A DNA stretch of 64,000 nt. It comes from Actinomadura livida. GTDB lineage: Bacteria; Actinomycetota; Actinomycetes; Streptosporangiales; Streptosporangiaceae. A program made the position numbers and the translations under genes. Of the stretch, positions 45,725 to 54,121 are shown in pieces; within the stretch, counting starts at the first letter, position 1, and the number at the start of each line of letters is the position of its first letter. The notes below the pieces were generated by a model. That model worked only from the letters and a program-made list of their open reading frames with translations, was not told the DNA's origin and ran no database searches. Location of the stretch: contig NZ_BMRO01000002.1 of the NCBI RefSeq assembly GCF_014648675.1, positions 252,550-316,549 on the forward strand, in the 5' to 3' direction.

Positions 45725-46315
45725 TCAGCGGCCGCGGGCGGTCCCGGTCAGCTTCCATGCCGCGGGCAGCAGGGCCGCCGCGAGCAGGACCTTCAGCGCG
45801 TCCCCGGCCAGGAACGGCGTGACGCCGAGGTCCAGGGCCCGCCCGAGGTCGATGTCCAGCGACGCCATCAGGTACGGGACGCCCGCCGCGTACATGATGA
45901 CGGTGCCGGCGAGCATGGTCGCGACGGTCCGCAGCGGGGTGCGGTCCCCGCCGCGGCGGGCCAGCGCGCCGACCGCGGCCGCGGCGGCGACGAACCCGAT
46001 GACGTACCCGAGGGTCGGGACGCCGGTCCCGGAGCCGCCCTCGGTGAACCAGGGCATGCCCGCCATCCCGGCCAGCAGGTAGACGATCATGGCGAGGCCG
46101 GCGCGTCCGAAGCCGAGGGCGGCGCCCGCCAGCAGGACCGCGAAGGTCTGCCCGGTCACCGGCACCGGGGTGCCGGGCAGCGGGACGGCGAGCTGCGCGG
46201 CCGCGCCGACGAACGCGGCGGCGCCGACGACGAGTGCGGCGTCGCGGGCCAGTGAACCGGGCAGCAGGTCGCCCAGGACGGCGGGGCGCCGCTGGGCTGC
46301 GTGGGCAGTGGCCAC
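45725..46315 (-). CDS. bioY: Biotin transporter substrate-binding component
   Basis: A 196-residue membrane protein with about six helices and the BioY signature: PVPVTGQTFAVLLAGAALG and MAGMPWFTEGGSG. BioY binds biotin and works with the ECF energising module (BioM/BioN) or alone. No ATPase partner is next to it. GTG 46315 follows GGGAGGA. The 190 bp before menF hold a GGGCATATGCCC palindrome (45632-45643) of unknown meaning. Confidence 0.92.
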   Translation of the reverse strand: MATAHAAQRRPAVLGDLLPGSLARDAALVVGAAAFVGAAAQLAVPLPGTPVPVTGQTFAVLLAGAALGFGRAGLAMIVYLLAGMAGMPWFTEGGSGTGVPTLGYVIGFVAAAAAVGALARRGGDRTPLRTVATMLAGTVIMYAAGVPYLMASLDIDLGRALDLGVTPFLAGDALKVLLAAALLPAAWKLTGTARGR

Positions 46316-46430
46316 AGGGTCCTCCCAAAAGGTGTTGTCAGTCCGGAAACCTAGCGAACGGGACGTCGGAGCTGATGAAGGGGGTTACCGGAACCGGGCC
46401 GCGAACCCCCGGGATGTGCGGCCGGAAGCG

Positions 46431-47189
46431 TCAGCCGGCCGGGCGGGGGCCGGTCGCCAGGTAGACGACGTCGGGTTCGCCGCGCGGCACCGGCACCGCC
46501 CGGGTCCGCACGCGGCTGAACCGGCCGCGCAGCAGCGCCTCGAACGCCGGTGCGGCGCCGGCGCTCCACACCGCCAGCGTCCCGCGCGGGGTGAGCCGCG
46601 CGGTGAGCAGGTCCAGTCCCGCGGCGCCGTACAGGCGTGCGTTGCCGGGGGTGACCGTCCAGTCGGGGCCGTTGTCGATGTCCAGGCAGAGGGCGTCGTA
46701 TCGCGGGCCGTGCGGGGCGGCGAGGTGGTCGAGCAGGTCGGCGCGCTCCACGGTGACGCGGGGGTCGTCGAGCGCGCCGCGGGAGAAGGGCCGCAGCTCG
46801 GCGGCGTGCCAGGCGATCACGGCGGGTTCGCGTTCGACGACGGTGACGTGCGCGACGGCGGGCAGGGTGAGCGCCTCGGCGAGGGAGAACCCGACGCCGA
46901 GGCCGCCGATGAGCAGCCGCACCGGCCCGTCCAGGCCCTGCACGGCGGCGCGGACCAGCAGCCGCTCGGACGCGCCGCCGCGGGTGTCCATGAGGAACAC
47001 GCCGTTGCTGATGATCTCGTAGTGGGCGCCGGCGCGGCGCAGCACCAGCTCCCCGCCGACCCCCGCGGCGCGCTCCACCACCACCGGTTCCACCGCGCCC
47101 GGCTCGAACTCGCCCGGCTCGAACTCGCCCGGCTCGGCCACCGCCGGCCCGCTCGCCGTCCCCGCGCCATCGCCCATGCCCCGCACCAT
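46431..47189 (-). CDS. Spermidine synthase-like methyltransferase-fold protein
   Basis: A 252-residue protein with a Rossmann spermidine-synthase fold: LLIGGLGVGFSLAEAL cofactor loop (about residue 90), VTVVEREPAVIAWH and YDALCLDIDNGP. The substrate is not clear, and the family is often annotated SpeE-like in actinobacteria. Near the N-terminus, FEPGEFEPG comes from a 15-bp tandem DNA repeat (47100-47137). ATG 47189 or ATG 47177 may be the start; neither has a strong ribosome binding site. It is divergent from the SDR gene. Confidence 0.72.
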   Translation of the reverse strand: MVRGMGDGAGTASGPAVAEPGEFEPGEFEPGAVEPVVVERAAGVGGELVLRRAGAHYEIISNGVFLMDTRGGASERLLVRAAVQGLDGPVRLLIGGLGVGFSLAEALTLPAVAHVTVVEREPAVIAWHAAELRPFSRGALDDPRVTVERADLLDHLAAPHGPRYDALCLDIDNGPDWTVTPGNARLYGAAGLDLLTARLTPRGTLAVWSAGAAPAFEALLRGRFSRVRTRAVPVPRGEPDVVYLATGPRPAG

Positions 47190-47251
47190 AGCCCGGGGCG
47201 GGGGCCTCCGGGTCTGGGCGGCGGCGGGCGGTGTCCAGTACGGTGCCGGTC

Positions 47252-48052
47252 ATGCCCGATCCCTCCCTCCCGGGCGGCCTGCTGCGCGGCCGCCGGATCC
47301 TGGTCGTCGGCGCGGGGACGCGGCCCAGCGACGAACCGGACGCGCCGGTCGGCAACGGCCGCGCCATCGCGATCACGGCCGCGCGGGAGGGCGCCCGCGT
47401 CGCCTGCGCCGACGCCGACGAGGACTCCGCCGGCCGGACCGCGGCGATGATCGCCGGCGAGGGCGGGGACGCGTGCGTCGCGGTGGCCGACGTCGGCGAC
47501 CCCGAGTCCTGCGACCGGGTGGTGTCGCAGGCGGCCGAGCGGCTCGGCGGGCTGGACGGGGTGGTGTTCAACGCGGGGATCGGCATCGGGTACGGGCTGG
47601 CGGGCACGGCGCTGGCCGACTGGGACCGCGTCCTGCAGGTCAACCTCCGCGCCCCGTTCCTGGTCGGGAAGGCGGCGATGCCCGCGCTGGACGACGGCGC
47701 CGCGATGGTGTTCATCGGGTCGCTGGCGGGGACCAAGCCGGGGTCGCGGTCGCCGTCCTACGACGCGTCCAAGGCGGGCCTGGCCGGGCTGGTGCGCCAC
47801 ATCGCCGCCGAGGGCGCGCCGCGCGGTGTCCGCGCCAACGTGGTCGCGCCCGGCCTCATCGACACCGTCATGGGGCGCGAGGCGTCCGCCGGCGACCGGA
47901 ACCGGGACCGCGTGGCGGGGCTGATCCCGATGCGGCGGCAGGGCACCGCGTGGGAGGTGGCCGACGTGGCGGTGTTCCTGATGTCGGACCGCGCGTCCTA
48001 CGTCACCGGGCAGGTCGTCCACGTCGACGGCGGCCTGTCCACCCTCCGCTGA
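47252..48052 (+). CDS. SDR-family oxidoreductase with interrupted glycine loop
   Basis: A 266-residue short-chain dehydrogenase. Catalytic residues are in IGSLAG (Ser), PSYDASKAG (Tyr and Lys), and NAG is present as FNAGIG. The cofactor loop is odd: between the first and last glycines (VGAGTRPSDEPDAPVGNGRA) there are about 12 inserted residues, whereas typical members read TGxxxGIG. The C-terminal VTGQVVHVDGG is classical. The start at ATG 47252 is favoured over GTG 47231. The substrate is unknown. Confidence 0.85.
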   Translation: MPDPSLPGGLLRGRRILVVGAGTRPSDEPDAPVGNGRAIAITAAREGARVACADADEDSAGRTAAMIAGEGGDACVAVADVGDPESCDRVVSQAAERLGGLDGVVFNAGIGIGYGLAGTALADWDRVLQVNLRAPFLVGKAAMPALDDGAAMVFIGSLAGTKPGSRSPSYDASKAGLAGLVRHIAAEGAPRGVRANVVAPGLIDTVMGREASAGDRNRDRVAGLIPMRRQGTAWEVADVAVFLMSDRASYVTGQVVHVDGGLSTLR

Positions 48053-48155
48053 CACCGCCGCTCCCGGACGCGCAGGTGGGCGCGCCCGAGCGGCGCGGAA
48101 CACCTCTTCCCCTCCCGTGGTTACCGTGTAACGATGTAATCATCCGGGAGGTGCG

Positions 48156-49121
48156 ATGATCCCCGATCCCCCTGACGGCGGTCCGCCGCTGGACGCCTAC
48201 TCCCGCGTCGTGTCCGCCGTCGCGCGCGAGCTGACCCCGCGGGTGGCGGCGCTGCGCGTCCGGCACCGGGGCGGCGAGGGCGCCGGCTCGGCCGTGGCGT
48301 TCACCGGCGACGGGTTCCTGCTCACCAACGCCCACGTCGTCGGCGCCGCGCACGGCGGCGACGCCGCGTTCGCCGACGGCTCCACCGCCCACTTCACCGT
48401 CGTCGGGAGCGACCCCCTGTCGGACCTGGCGGTCGTCCGCGCCGACGGCCCCGTCCCCGGCCCGGTCACGCTCGGCGACAGCGACGGCCTCGTCGTCGGG
48501 CAGCTCGTCGTCGCCGTCGGGAACCCCCTCGGCCTGTCGGGGTCGGTCACCGCCGGGGTGGTGTCGGCGCTCGGCCGGTCCCTGCCGACCTCGCAGCGCA
48601 CCCGCACCGGCACCGCCGTCCGCGTCATCGAGGACGTCATCCAGACCGACGCCGCCCTCAACCCCGGCAACTCCGGCGGCGCGCTCGCCGACGCGCACGG
48701 CCGCGTCGTCGGCGTCAGCACCGCCGTCGCCGGGATCGGCCTCGGCCTGGCCGTCCCCATCAACGCGACCACCCGCCGCATCATCGGCGCGCTCATCCGC
48801 GACGGCCGGGTCCGCCGCGCGTTCCTCGGCCTGGCCGCCGCGCCCGTGCCCGTCCCCGCCGCGCTGCGGGCCCGCACCGGGCAGGAAGCGGCGCTGCGGG
48901 TCGCCGAGGTCGTGCCCGCCAGCCCCGCCGACCGGGCCGGGCTGCGCCGCGGCGACCTGGTCCTGACCGCCGGCGGGCAACCGGTCTCGCACGCCCAGTC
49001 GCTGCAGAAGCTCATGTTCGCCGAGGCGATCGGCCGGCCGCTGCCCATCACCGTGCTGCGCAACGGCGCCATGGTCGACGTCATCGCCGAACCCGTCGAA
49101 CTCGACTCCGAACACGCCTGA
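48156..49121 (+). CDS. HtrA-like trypsin protease with PDZ domain
   Basis: A 321-residue serine protease. The triad is visible: His in LLTNAHVVG, Asp in PLSDLAVVR and Ser in NPGNSGGAL. A C-terminal PDZ domain (about 225-315; ASPADRAGLRRGDLVL) follows. It has neither signal peptide nor membrane anchor, which is unusual for HtrA/DegP proteins that act outside the cytoplasm. GGGAGG lies before ATG 48156, and a GTTAC-cgt-GTAAC dyad lies at 48120-48132. Its stop codon is part of the hairpin shared with the next gene. Confidence 0.9.
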   Translation: MIPDPPDGGPPLDAYSRVVSAVARELTPRVAALRVRHRGGEGAGSAVAFTGDGFLLTNAHVVGAAHGGDAAFADGSTAHFTVVGSDPLSDLAVVRADGPVPGPVTLGDSDGLVVGQLVVAVGNPLGLSGSVTAGVVSALGRSLPTSQRTRTGTAVRVIEDVIQTDAALNPGNSGGALADAHGRVVGVSTAVAGIGLGLAVPINATTRRIIGALIRDGRVRRAFLGLAAAPVPVPAALRARTGQEAALRVAEVVPASPADRAGLRRGDLVLTAGGQPVSHAQSLQKLMFAEAIGRPLPITVLRNGAMVDVIAEPVELDSEHA

Positions 49122-49157
49122 CCCCGCCCCGCCGCCGCGCGCGGGCCGGCGGGGTCA
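49119..49157. terminator. Bidirectional hairpin built on two stop codons
   Basis: TGACCCCGCC (49119-49128) is exactly inverted as GGCGGGGTCA (49148-49157). The first TGA ends the protease gene and the inverted TGA ends the convergent regulator gene, so the two genes meet in one hairpin. Confidence 0.55.
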
Positions 49158-50129
49158 GCGGCCGCGGAAGGTGGCCCGGTAGGCGGTGGGCGCCACCCCC
49201 ACCGCCGCCTGCAGGTGCGCCCGCAGCGACGCCGCCGTCCCGAACCCCGCCCGCGCCGCGACCGCCTCCACCGGCAGGTCGGTCTCCTCCAGCAGCCGCC
49301 GCGCCCGCTCCACCCGCTGCCCGGCCAGCCACGCCTGCGGCGACACCCCGGTCTCCTCCCGGAACCGGCGGGTGAACGTCCGCACGCTCATCGACGCCCG
49401 CCCCGCCAGCTCCGCCAGCGTCACCGGCCGGTCCAGCCGCTCCAGCGCCCACGCCCGCGCCGCCGCCGTCGACGAGCCCCGCGGCTCGGGCACCGGCCGC
49501 GCGATGAACTGCGCCTGCCCGCCCTCGCGGTGCGGCGGCACCACCGTCCGGCGCGCCACGTCCCCCGCCACCGCCGCGCCGTGGTCCCGGCGGATCATGT
49601 GCAGGCACAGGTCGATGCCCGCCGCCTCGCCCGCCGAGGTCAGCACGTCGCCCTCGTCGGCGTACAGGACGGCCGCGTCCACCCGCACCCCCGGGAACCG
49701 CGCCGCGAACCGCTCGCACGACAGCCAGTGCGTCGTCGCCCGCCGCCCCTCCAGCAGCCCCGCCTCCGCCAGCACGAACGCGGCGGTGCAGATCGAGGCG
49801 ATCCGCGCGCCCCGCTCCCGCGCCGCCACCAGCGCCGCCGGCACCGGCCCATCGCCCGGGCGCACCTCGTCCACCGCGGGCGCCGCCGGCACGACCACCG
49901 TGCCGGCGTCCTCCAGCACGTCGAGCCCGTGCGCGACGACCACCGCGAAATCGGCGGCCGTTACCACCGGCCCCGGCTCCACCGCACACGACACCACCTC
50001 GTACAGCGGCTCCCCGCCCGGCGACCACGCTCCCCCGAACAACTGGTGCACCAGCCCCAACTCCATCGGCTGCACACCCTCCCGCACCACCACCGCCACC
50101 CGATGCCGCCCACCCCCACCCACACCCAT
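49155..50129 (-). CDS. GlxA-type regulator (DJ-1/PfpI domain plus AraC HTH)
   Basis: A 324-residue protein. The N-terminal DJ-1/PfpI-like domain (1-170) has a nucleophile-elbow-like cysteine in IASICTAAFVLAEAG. The C-terminal AraC double helix-turn-helix (225-320) reads VTLAELAGRASMSVRTFTRR and EAVAARAGFGTAASLRAH. ATG 50129 is chosen over the open upstream frame. The target is unknown; it converges with the protease. The 225 bp upstream show nothing clear. Confidence 0.9.
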   Translation of the reverse strand: MGVGGGGRHRVAVVVREGVQPMELGLVHQLFGGAWSPGGEPLYEVVSCAVEPGPVVTAADFAVVVAHGLDVLEDAGTVVVPAAPAVDEVRPGDGPVPAALVAARERGARIASICTAAFVLAEAGLLEGRRATTHWLSCERFAARFPGVRVDAAVLYADEGDVLTSAGEAAGIDLCLHMIRRDHGAAVAGDVARRTVVPPHREGGQAQFIARPVPEPRGSSTAAARAWALERLDRPVTLAELAGRASMSVRTFTRRFREETGVSPQAWLAGQRVERARRLLEETDLPVEAVAARAGFGTAASLRAHLQAAVGVAPTAYRATFRGR

Positions 50130-50354
50130 GGTCCGATCCTCACACACCCCCACCCCCGGCCACCCCACCCCCGGCCTCGCGCGACCACCGAGACGACGAC
50201 GGAGACCACCCCACGAACCCCCGCATGGACGCCCGGCACCGGGCGCGCCACCTCCATGGACGACGACCCCTCGAACAGCGGCGCGCCGGCCGGGCGTGCC
50301 CGGTGGCTGGCGCCCGGCGGCCGCCGGTGCGGGGCGGGGCCGCCGGGCGGCCGG

Positions 50355-50811
50355 TCAGAGCAGGGAGAGCTGCTGCGGCGCGGCGGGCGGCGGGGGAGCG
50401 GCGCGGGCGGGCCGGTGGCGGGTGCGGCCGGTGATGCCGTACTCGGCGGCCAGGTCGCGTACGCGCTGGGAGACGGCGTCCTGGTACTCCCTGGGCGCGT
50501 ACGCGCCGCCCCGGTACAGCCGCGCGTAGGGGACGACCAGGCCGGGGTGGTGCTCGCGCAGCCACGCCAGGAACCATTCGCGGGCGCCCGGACGCAGGTG
50601 CAGGGTGATCGCCGACACCGACGTGGCGCCGGCGTCGGCGATCCGCCGGACCGCGGCGCCGAGCTGGGCGGGTGAGTCCGACAGGTAGGGGATGACCGGG
50701 CCCATCAGCACCCCGCAGCCGATACCGGCCTCGTTCAGCGCCGCCACCACCTCCAGGCGGCTGCGGGGCGGCGCGGCGCCCGGCTCCACCAGCCGCGCCA
50801 GGTGGGGGCGG
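50355..50811 (-). pseudogene. 5'-truncated radical-SAM protein (Rv2578c family), C-terminal part only
   Basis: The frame encodes the last ~150 residues of the Rv2578c/SplB-like radical SAM family: LEPGxPxPRxRLE-type start (here VEPGAAPPRSRLEVV), VLMGPVIPYLSDS, ITLHLRPGAREWFLAWL and GAYAPREYQ. The N-terminal half with the CxxxCxxC iron-sulfur motif is missing. Homology stops near 50811, where the upstream region of the next gene begins. No other piece of the gene was found in the window. It is most likely a deletion remnant; expression as a short protein from an internal GTG cannot be excluded. Confidence 0.7.
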
Positions 50812-50874
50812 GGTGGTGGGCGGGGAGGTGTTCTGTACGCAGCATCGCTCCGCGTGGGTAACAATGGGCGCGCT

Positions 50875-52473
50875 ATGTGGCGATCCAAGTTCCGAGCGGC
50901 GGCGGCGGCACTCACGGCGGCGATGGCGGCCGGTGCGCTGGCCGGCTGCGGCATCCCCGTATTCGGCGGCACCGACGAGCGCGGCGGCGGCCGCGCGCCC
51001 GTCCCGGCCGGCGCGCGCGCCGAGTGCGCCGACGTCCCCGCGCCCGGCGACTCCAAGGAGCGCGAGCTGCGCGCCATGTGGATCGCCACCGTCGGCAACA
51101 TCGACTGGCCCAAGGACCCCCGCGCGTCCGCGGCGGAGCAGAAGAAGCAGTTCACCCGGCTCCTGGACAACGCCCGGCAGATGAACATGAACGCGGTGTT
51201 CGTGCAGATCCGCCCCAACTCCGACGCGTTCTACGACTCGCCGATCGAGCCGTGGTCCACCTGGATCACCGGGACGCAGGGCAAGGACCCCGGCTACGAC
51301 GTCCTGGAGTTCATGCTCAAGGAGGCCCACGCCCGCAACCTGGAGTTCCACGCCTGGTTCAACCCCTACCGCATCGCCCGCCACACCGACCTGGACAAGC
51401 TGGACGCCAAGAGCCCCGCCCGCAAGAACCCCGGCTGGGTCCGCGAGTACGGCGGCGGCATGTGGTACGACCCGGGCATCCCGCAGGTGCGGGAGCTGGC
51501 CACCAAGGCCGTCATGGACGTCGTCGGCAAGTACGACATCGACGCCGTCCACTTCGACGACTACTTCTACCCCTACCCCGAGGGCGGCGAGTTCCCCGAC
51601 CAGGCCACCTACAAGGCCCACGGCGGCGGGATGGACAAGGGCGACTGGCGGCGCCGCAACGTCGACCTGCTGATCGAGGACCTGTCCCGCAAGATCCACG
51701 ACGCCAAGCCGTGGGTGCAGTTCGGCATCAGCCCGTTCGGGGTGTGGCGCAACAAGAACAGCGACCCCGCCGGATCCGACACCCGCGCGCTGCAGAGCTA
51801 CGACGACATCTACGCCGACACCCGCAAGTGGATCGAGAAGGGGTGGGTCGACTACATCACCCCGCAGCTGTACTGGCCGATCGGCGACCCCCGCGCCGAC
51901 TACGCCGAGCTCGTCGCGTGGTGGGCCGAGCAGGTCGAGGGCACCGACGTGCAGCTGACGATCGGGCAGGGCGCCTACCGCGTCGGCGCCGACGCCGCCT
52001 GGAAGGACCCCGCCGAGCTGTCGCGGCACCTCACCCTCAACGACAAGTACCCGCAGGTCCGCGGCGACGTGTACTTCAGCGCCACCGACATCACCGAGAA
52101 CCGCCGCGGGTTCGCCGAGCGGCTCCGCGACGACCACTACCGCCGCCCCGCCCTGCGGCCCGCCGGCGCCGGCGGCGACGCGCCCCAGCCCGTCCAGGAG
52201 ACCGCCGCCGAACCCCACGACGACGGCGTCAAGGTCACCTGGCGGCCGTCCCGCGACGCCGCGACCTACGCCGTGTACCGCGCCGACGGCGAGCGCCCCG
52301 GCTGCGCCCCCGTCGACCCCGGGCACCTCATCGCCGACGTCCGCGGCGGCGGCATCGTCGACCCCGGCGCCGAGCCCGGCCGCACCTACACCTACTACGT
52401 CACCGCGCTGGACCGCCGCCACCACCAGAGCGCCCCCGCGCGCGGCGTGACGGTCACCGCCCCGAAGGGATAA
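50875..52473 (+). CDS. Secreted lipoprotein, glycoside-hydrolase-like (GHL10/DUF187)
   Basis: A 532-residue protein with a lipoprotein signal (lipobox ALAGC, Cys25), so it is anchored outside the membrane. Residues 55-400 are a GHL10 TIM barrel: RAMWIATVGNIDWP, FHAWFNPYR, DAVHFDDYFYPYP (acid residues) and ITPQLYWPIG. The C-terminus (about 450-530) is a fibronectin type III-like domain (VKVTWRPSRDAATYAVYRAD). Relatives are suspected to act on glycans or peptidoglycan. The ribosome binding site is weak and a TAACAA hexamer lies near the start, so a short or absent leader is possible. Confidence 0.9.
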   Translation: MWRSKFRAAAAALTAAMAAGALAGCGIPVFGGTDERGGGRAPVPAGARAECADVPAPGDSKERELRAMWIATVGNIDWPKDPRASAAEQKKQFTRLLDNARQMNMNAVFVQIRPNSDAFYDSPIEPWSTWITGTQGKDPGYDVLEFMLKEAHARNLEFHAWFNPYRIARHTDLDKLDAKSPARKNPGWVREYGGGMWYDPGIPQVRELATKAVMDVVGKYDIDAVHFDDYFYPYPEGGEFPDQATYKAHGGGMDKGDWRRRNVDLLIEDLSRKIHDAKPWVQFGISPFGVWRNKNSDPAGSDTRALQSYDDIYADTRKWIEKGWVDYITPQLYWPIGDPRADYAELVAWWAEQVEGTDVQLTIGQGAYRVGADAAWKDPAELSRHLTLNDKYPQVRGDVYFSATDITENRRGFAERLRDDHYRRPALRPAGAGGDAPQPVQETAAEPHDDGVKVTWRPSRDAATYAVYRADGERPGCAPVDPGHLIADVRGGGIVDPGAEPGRTYTYYVTALDRRHHQSAPARGVTVTAPKG

Positions 52474-52526
52474 TGATCATGCTCCGGGGGGAGGAAGAAG
52501 ACACCTGACCCCCCGGAGGTATGAGC

Positions 52527-52724
52527 ATGGCGCTGTCGATGGAGGAGCAGCGGATCCTCACCCAGATCGAGGTCCGCCTGAGCGAGGACGACCCGCGGCT
52601 GGCCCATCGCCTCGCACGGCTCGGCGCACCCCGCCGCCGTGCCCGCACCGTCGTCCTCGCCGCGGCCGCCGTCATCATCGTCCTCGCCGCGGTCGGCGCC
52701 GCCGTCGCGGCCGCCGCCCTATGA
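52527..52724 (+). CDS. DUF3040 small membrane protein
   Basis: A 65-residue protein with the DUF3040 start (MALSMEEQRILTQIEVRLSE) followed by an Arg-rich stretch and one transmembrane helix. The family is restricted to actinobacteria and has no known function. ATG 52527 is preferred to ATG 52521 because GGAGG (52515-52519) then has normal spacing. A 22-bp hairpin lies 73 bp after the stop. Confidence 0.85.
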   Translation: MALSMEEQRILTQIEVRLSEDDPRLAHRLARLGAPRRRARTVVLAAAAVIIVLAAVGAAVAAAAL

Positions 52725-52797
52725 CCCCCCGCCCCGACCCCCACGCCCCGCCCTAGACACAGCGCCGTCCGAGCGCCGCCCCCGCGGCCGGAGACAC

Positions 52798-52847
52798 GAA
52801 CGCCGAGCCCCCGGCGAGTTGCGATACTCGCCGGGGGCTCGGCGTTC
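52798..52847 (+). terminator. Strong hairpin after the DUF3040 gene
   Basis: A 22-bp perfect stem (52798-52819 against 52826-52847, starting GAACGCCGAG) with a 6-base loop TGCGAT. It should end transcription after the GHL10 lipoprotein and DUF3040 genes. No T-run follows. Confidence 0.75.
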
Positions 52848-53266
52848 AAGCCGGTGTGGTGGTCGCCTCACGGCGAAAGGCACAACGAAGCTCCAGCCCG
52901 GACCGCATGGGACCGGCGGTATTCCCCGAAGGCATCAGGTAGAGCCCGGGGGACACATGCCACACCGACCCGTCCACTGTAACGGCTCCCGGGCGGTGCC
53001 TCCTCCACCGCACCCCCCGGCGCGCCGGCCCTGGCCACCGACCACGGCGCCCGCCCCGAGGAGACCGGCAAGACCGTCTGGTTCACCCGCCTGCTCAACC
53101 CGTCCTGACCACGCCCCCGGCCCGCTCCGCCCCCGGGCATCGCCCCACGACCCTGCCGGGAATCTCGGTTCAGATTTTTTCCGCGGGGTGTCGGATGGCG
53201 CCGAGTGCGTTCGTGGCCATGGTGAGAGACCGGCAACGGGCCGGTCGCCGCACATCGGAGACAACG
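52848..53266. other. Gene-poor stretch with a possible gene fragment
   Basis: No intact gene is recognised. A plus-strand frame ending in TGA 53106-53108 encodes a tail that looks like a true protein C-terminus (ALATDHGARPEETGKTVWFT, then RLLNPS) but has no start or recognisable domain upstream. It may be the remnant of a lost gene. Longer antisense frames have poor composition. Confidence 0.3.
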
Positions 53267-53404
53267 ATGTCCGTCACCACCACCGCTCCCGCGAAGTCCG
53301 TCACCACCACCGCTCCCGTGCGGCCGCTGGTCATCGGCGGCCCGACCGCCGCGGTCGCCGCCGTGATCGTGATTCCGGTCGTCGCCCGCCGCCTGTCCGC
53401 CTGA
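53267..53404 (+). CDS. 45-residue hypothetical membrane peptide (possibly truncated)
   Basis: A short ORF starting at ATG 53267 with CGGAG upstream. It encodes a Thr/Ala-rich N-terminus with a repeated TTTAPAKSVTTTAPV pattern and one hydrophobic helix (VIGGPTAAVAAVIVIPVVA), ending in ARRLSA. It resembles the start of longer actinobacterial membrane proteins (DUF6069-type), so it may be a truncated relative. This is only a suggestion from its look. Confidence 0.35.
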   Translation: MSVTTTAPAKSVTTTAPVRPLVIGGPTAAVAAVIVIPVVARRLSA

Positions 53405-53502
53405 TCCCAGGGAGCCCGCACCGCCTACGACGAGGCGGTCACCCCGGCCGCCCCCTGGCCCGCAACCCCACACGCTCGGTCACCGGACACGAGGAGAACA
53501 CC

Positions 53503-54081
53503 ATGACCGCCACCTACACCTTCGACGTCTTCTCCACCCTCGACGGCTACGGCGCGCACCATGGCGACTGGGGCGGCTACTGGGGCAGGCAGGGCCCCGA
53601 GCTGCTCGACCACCGCCTCGCCCTGTACAGCGGGGATCTTCGCATGGTCTTCGGCGCCGCCACCTACCGGGCGCACGCGCAGATGCTGGCGTCCGGCACG
53701 GGGGAGCCCGAGTCCCGTGACCCGTGGGTCACCCGGATGAGGGACCTACCGGCGACGGTGGTGTCGAACACCCTGCGAGGCCCCCTCGACTGGCCCGACG
53801 CCACCATCGCGAGCGGCGACGCCGCCGACGTCGTCGCCCGGCTCAAGCGGGAGTCCGAGGTGCCGCTGCGCTCGCACGGCAGCCTGTCGCTGAACCGGGC
53901 GCTGATGGCCGCCGGGCTGGTCGACCGCGTCCAGGTGACGATCTTCCCCGTCATCGCCGGCCGGACCGGGGCGGACCCGGTCTTCAAAGGCGCGCCCGAC
54001 TTCGACCTCGAACTGCTCGAAAGCCGGACACTCGACGGCCGCACCCAGGAGCTCACCTACCGGCCCGCCCTGCACGGCTGA
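53503..54081 (+). CDS. Dihydrofolate reductase-family (RibD C-terminal-like) protein
   Basis: A 192-residue protein with the RibD-C/DHFR-like fold: TFDVFSTLDGYGAH at the start, FGAATYRAHAQML, the NADPH-contact SHGSLSLNRALMAAGLVD (usually GSxxLxxxLL), and VTIFPVIAGRTGADPVF. Such proteins are common in actinobacteria and their substrates are unknown; they are not the folate enzyme. GAGGAG precedes ATG 53503. It converges on the WYL regulator with a 40-bp gap. Confidence 0.85.
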   Translation: MTATYTFDVFSTLDGYGAHHGDWGGYWGRQGPELLDHRLALYSGDLRMVFGAATYRAHAQMLASGTGEPESRDPWVTRMRDLPATVVSNTLRGPLDWPDATIASGDAADVVARLKRESEVPLRSHGSLSLNRALMAAGLVDRVQVTIFPVIAGRTGADPVFKGAPDFDLELLESRTLDGRTQELTYRPALHG

Positions 54082-54121
54082 GCCCGGTCAGCGCCCGGCA
54101 CGCGGTGCGCCTCCGGCGCCG

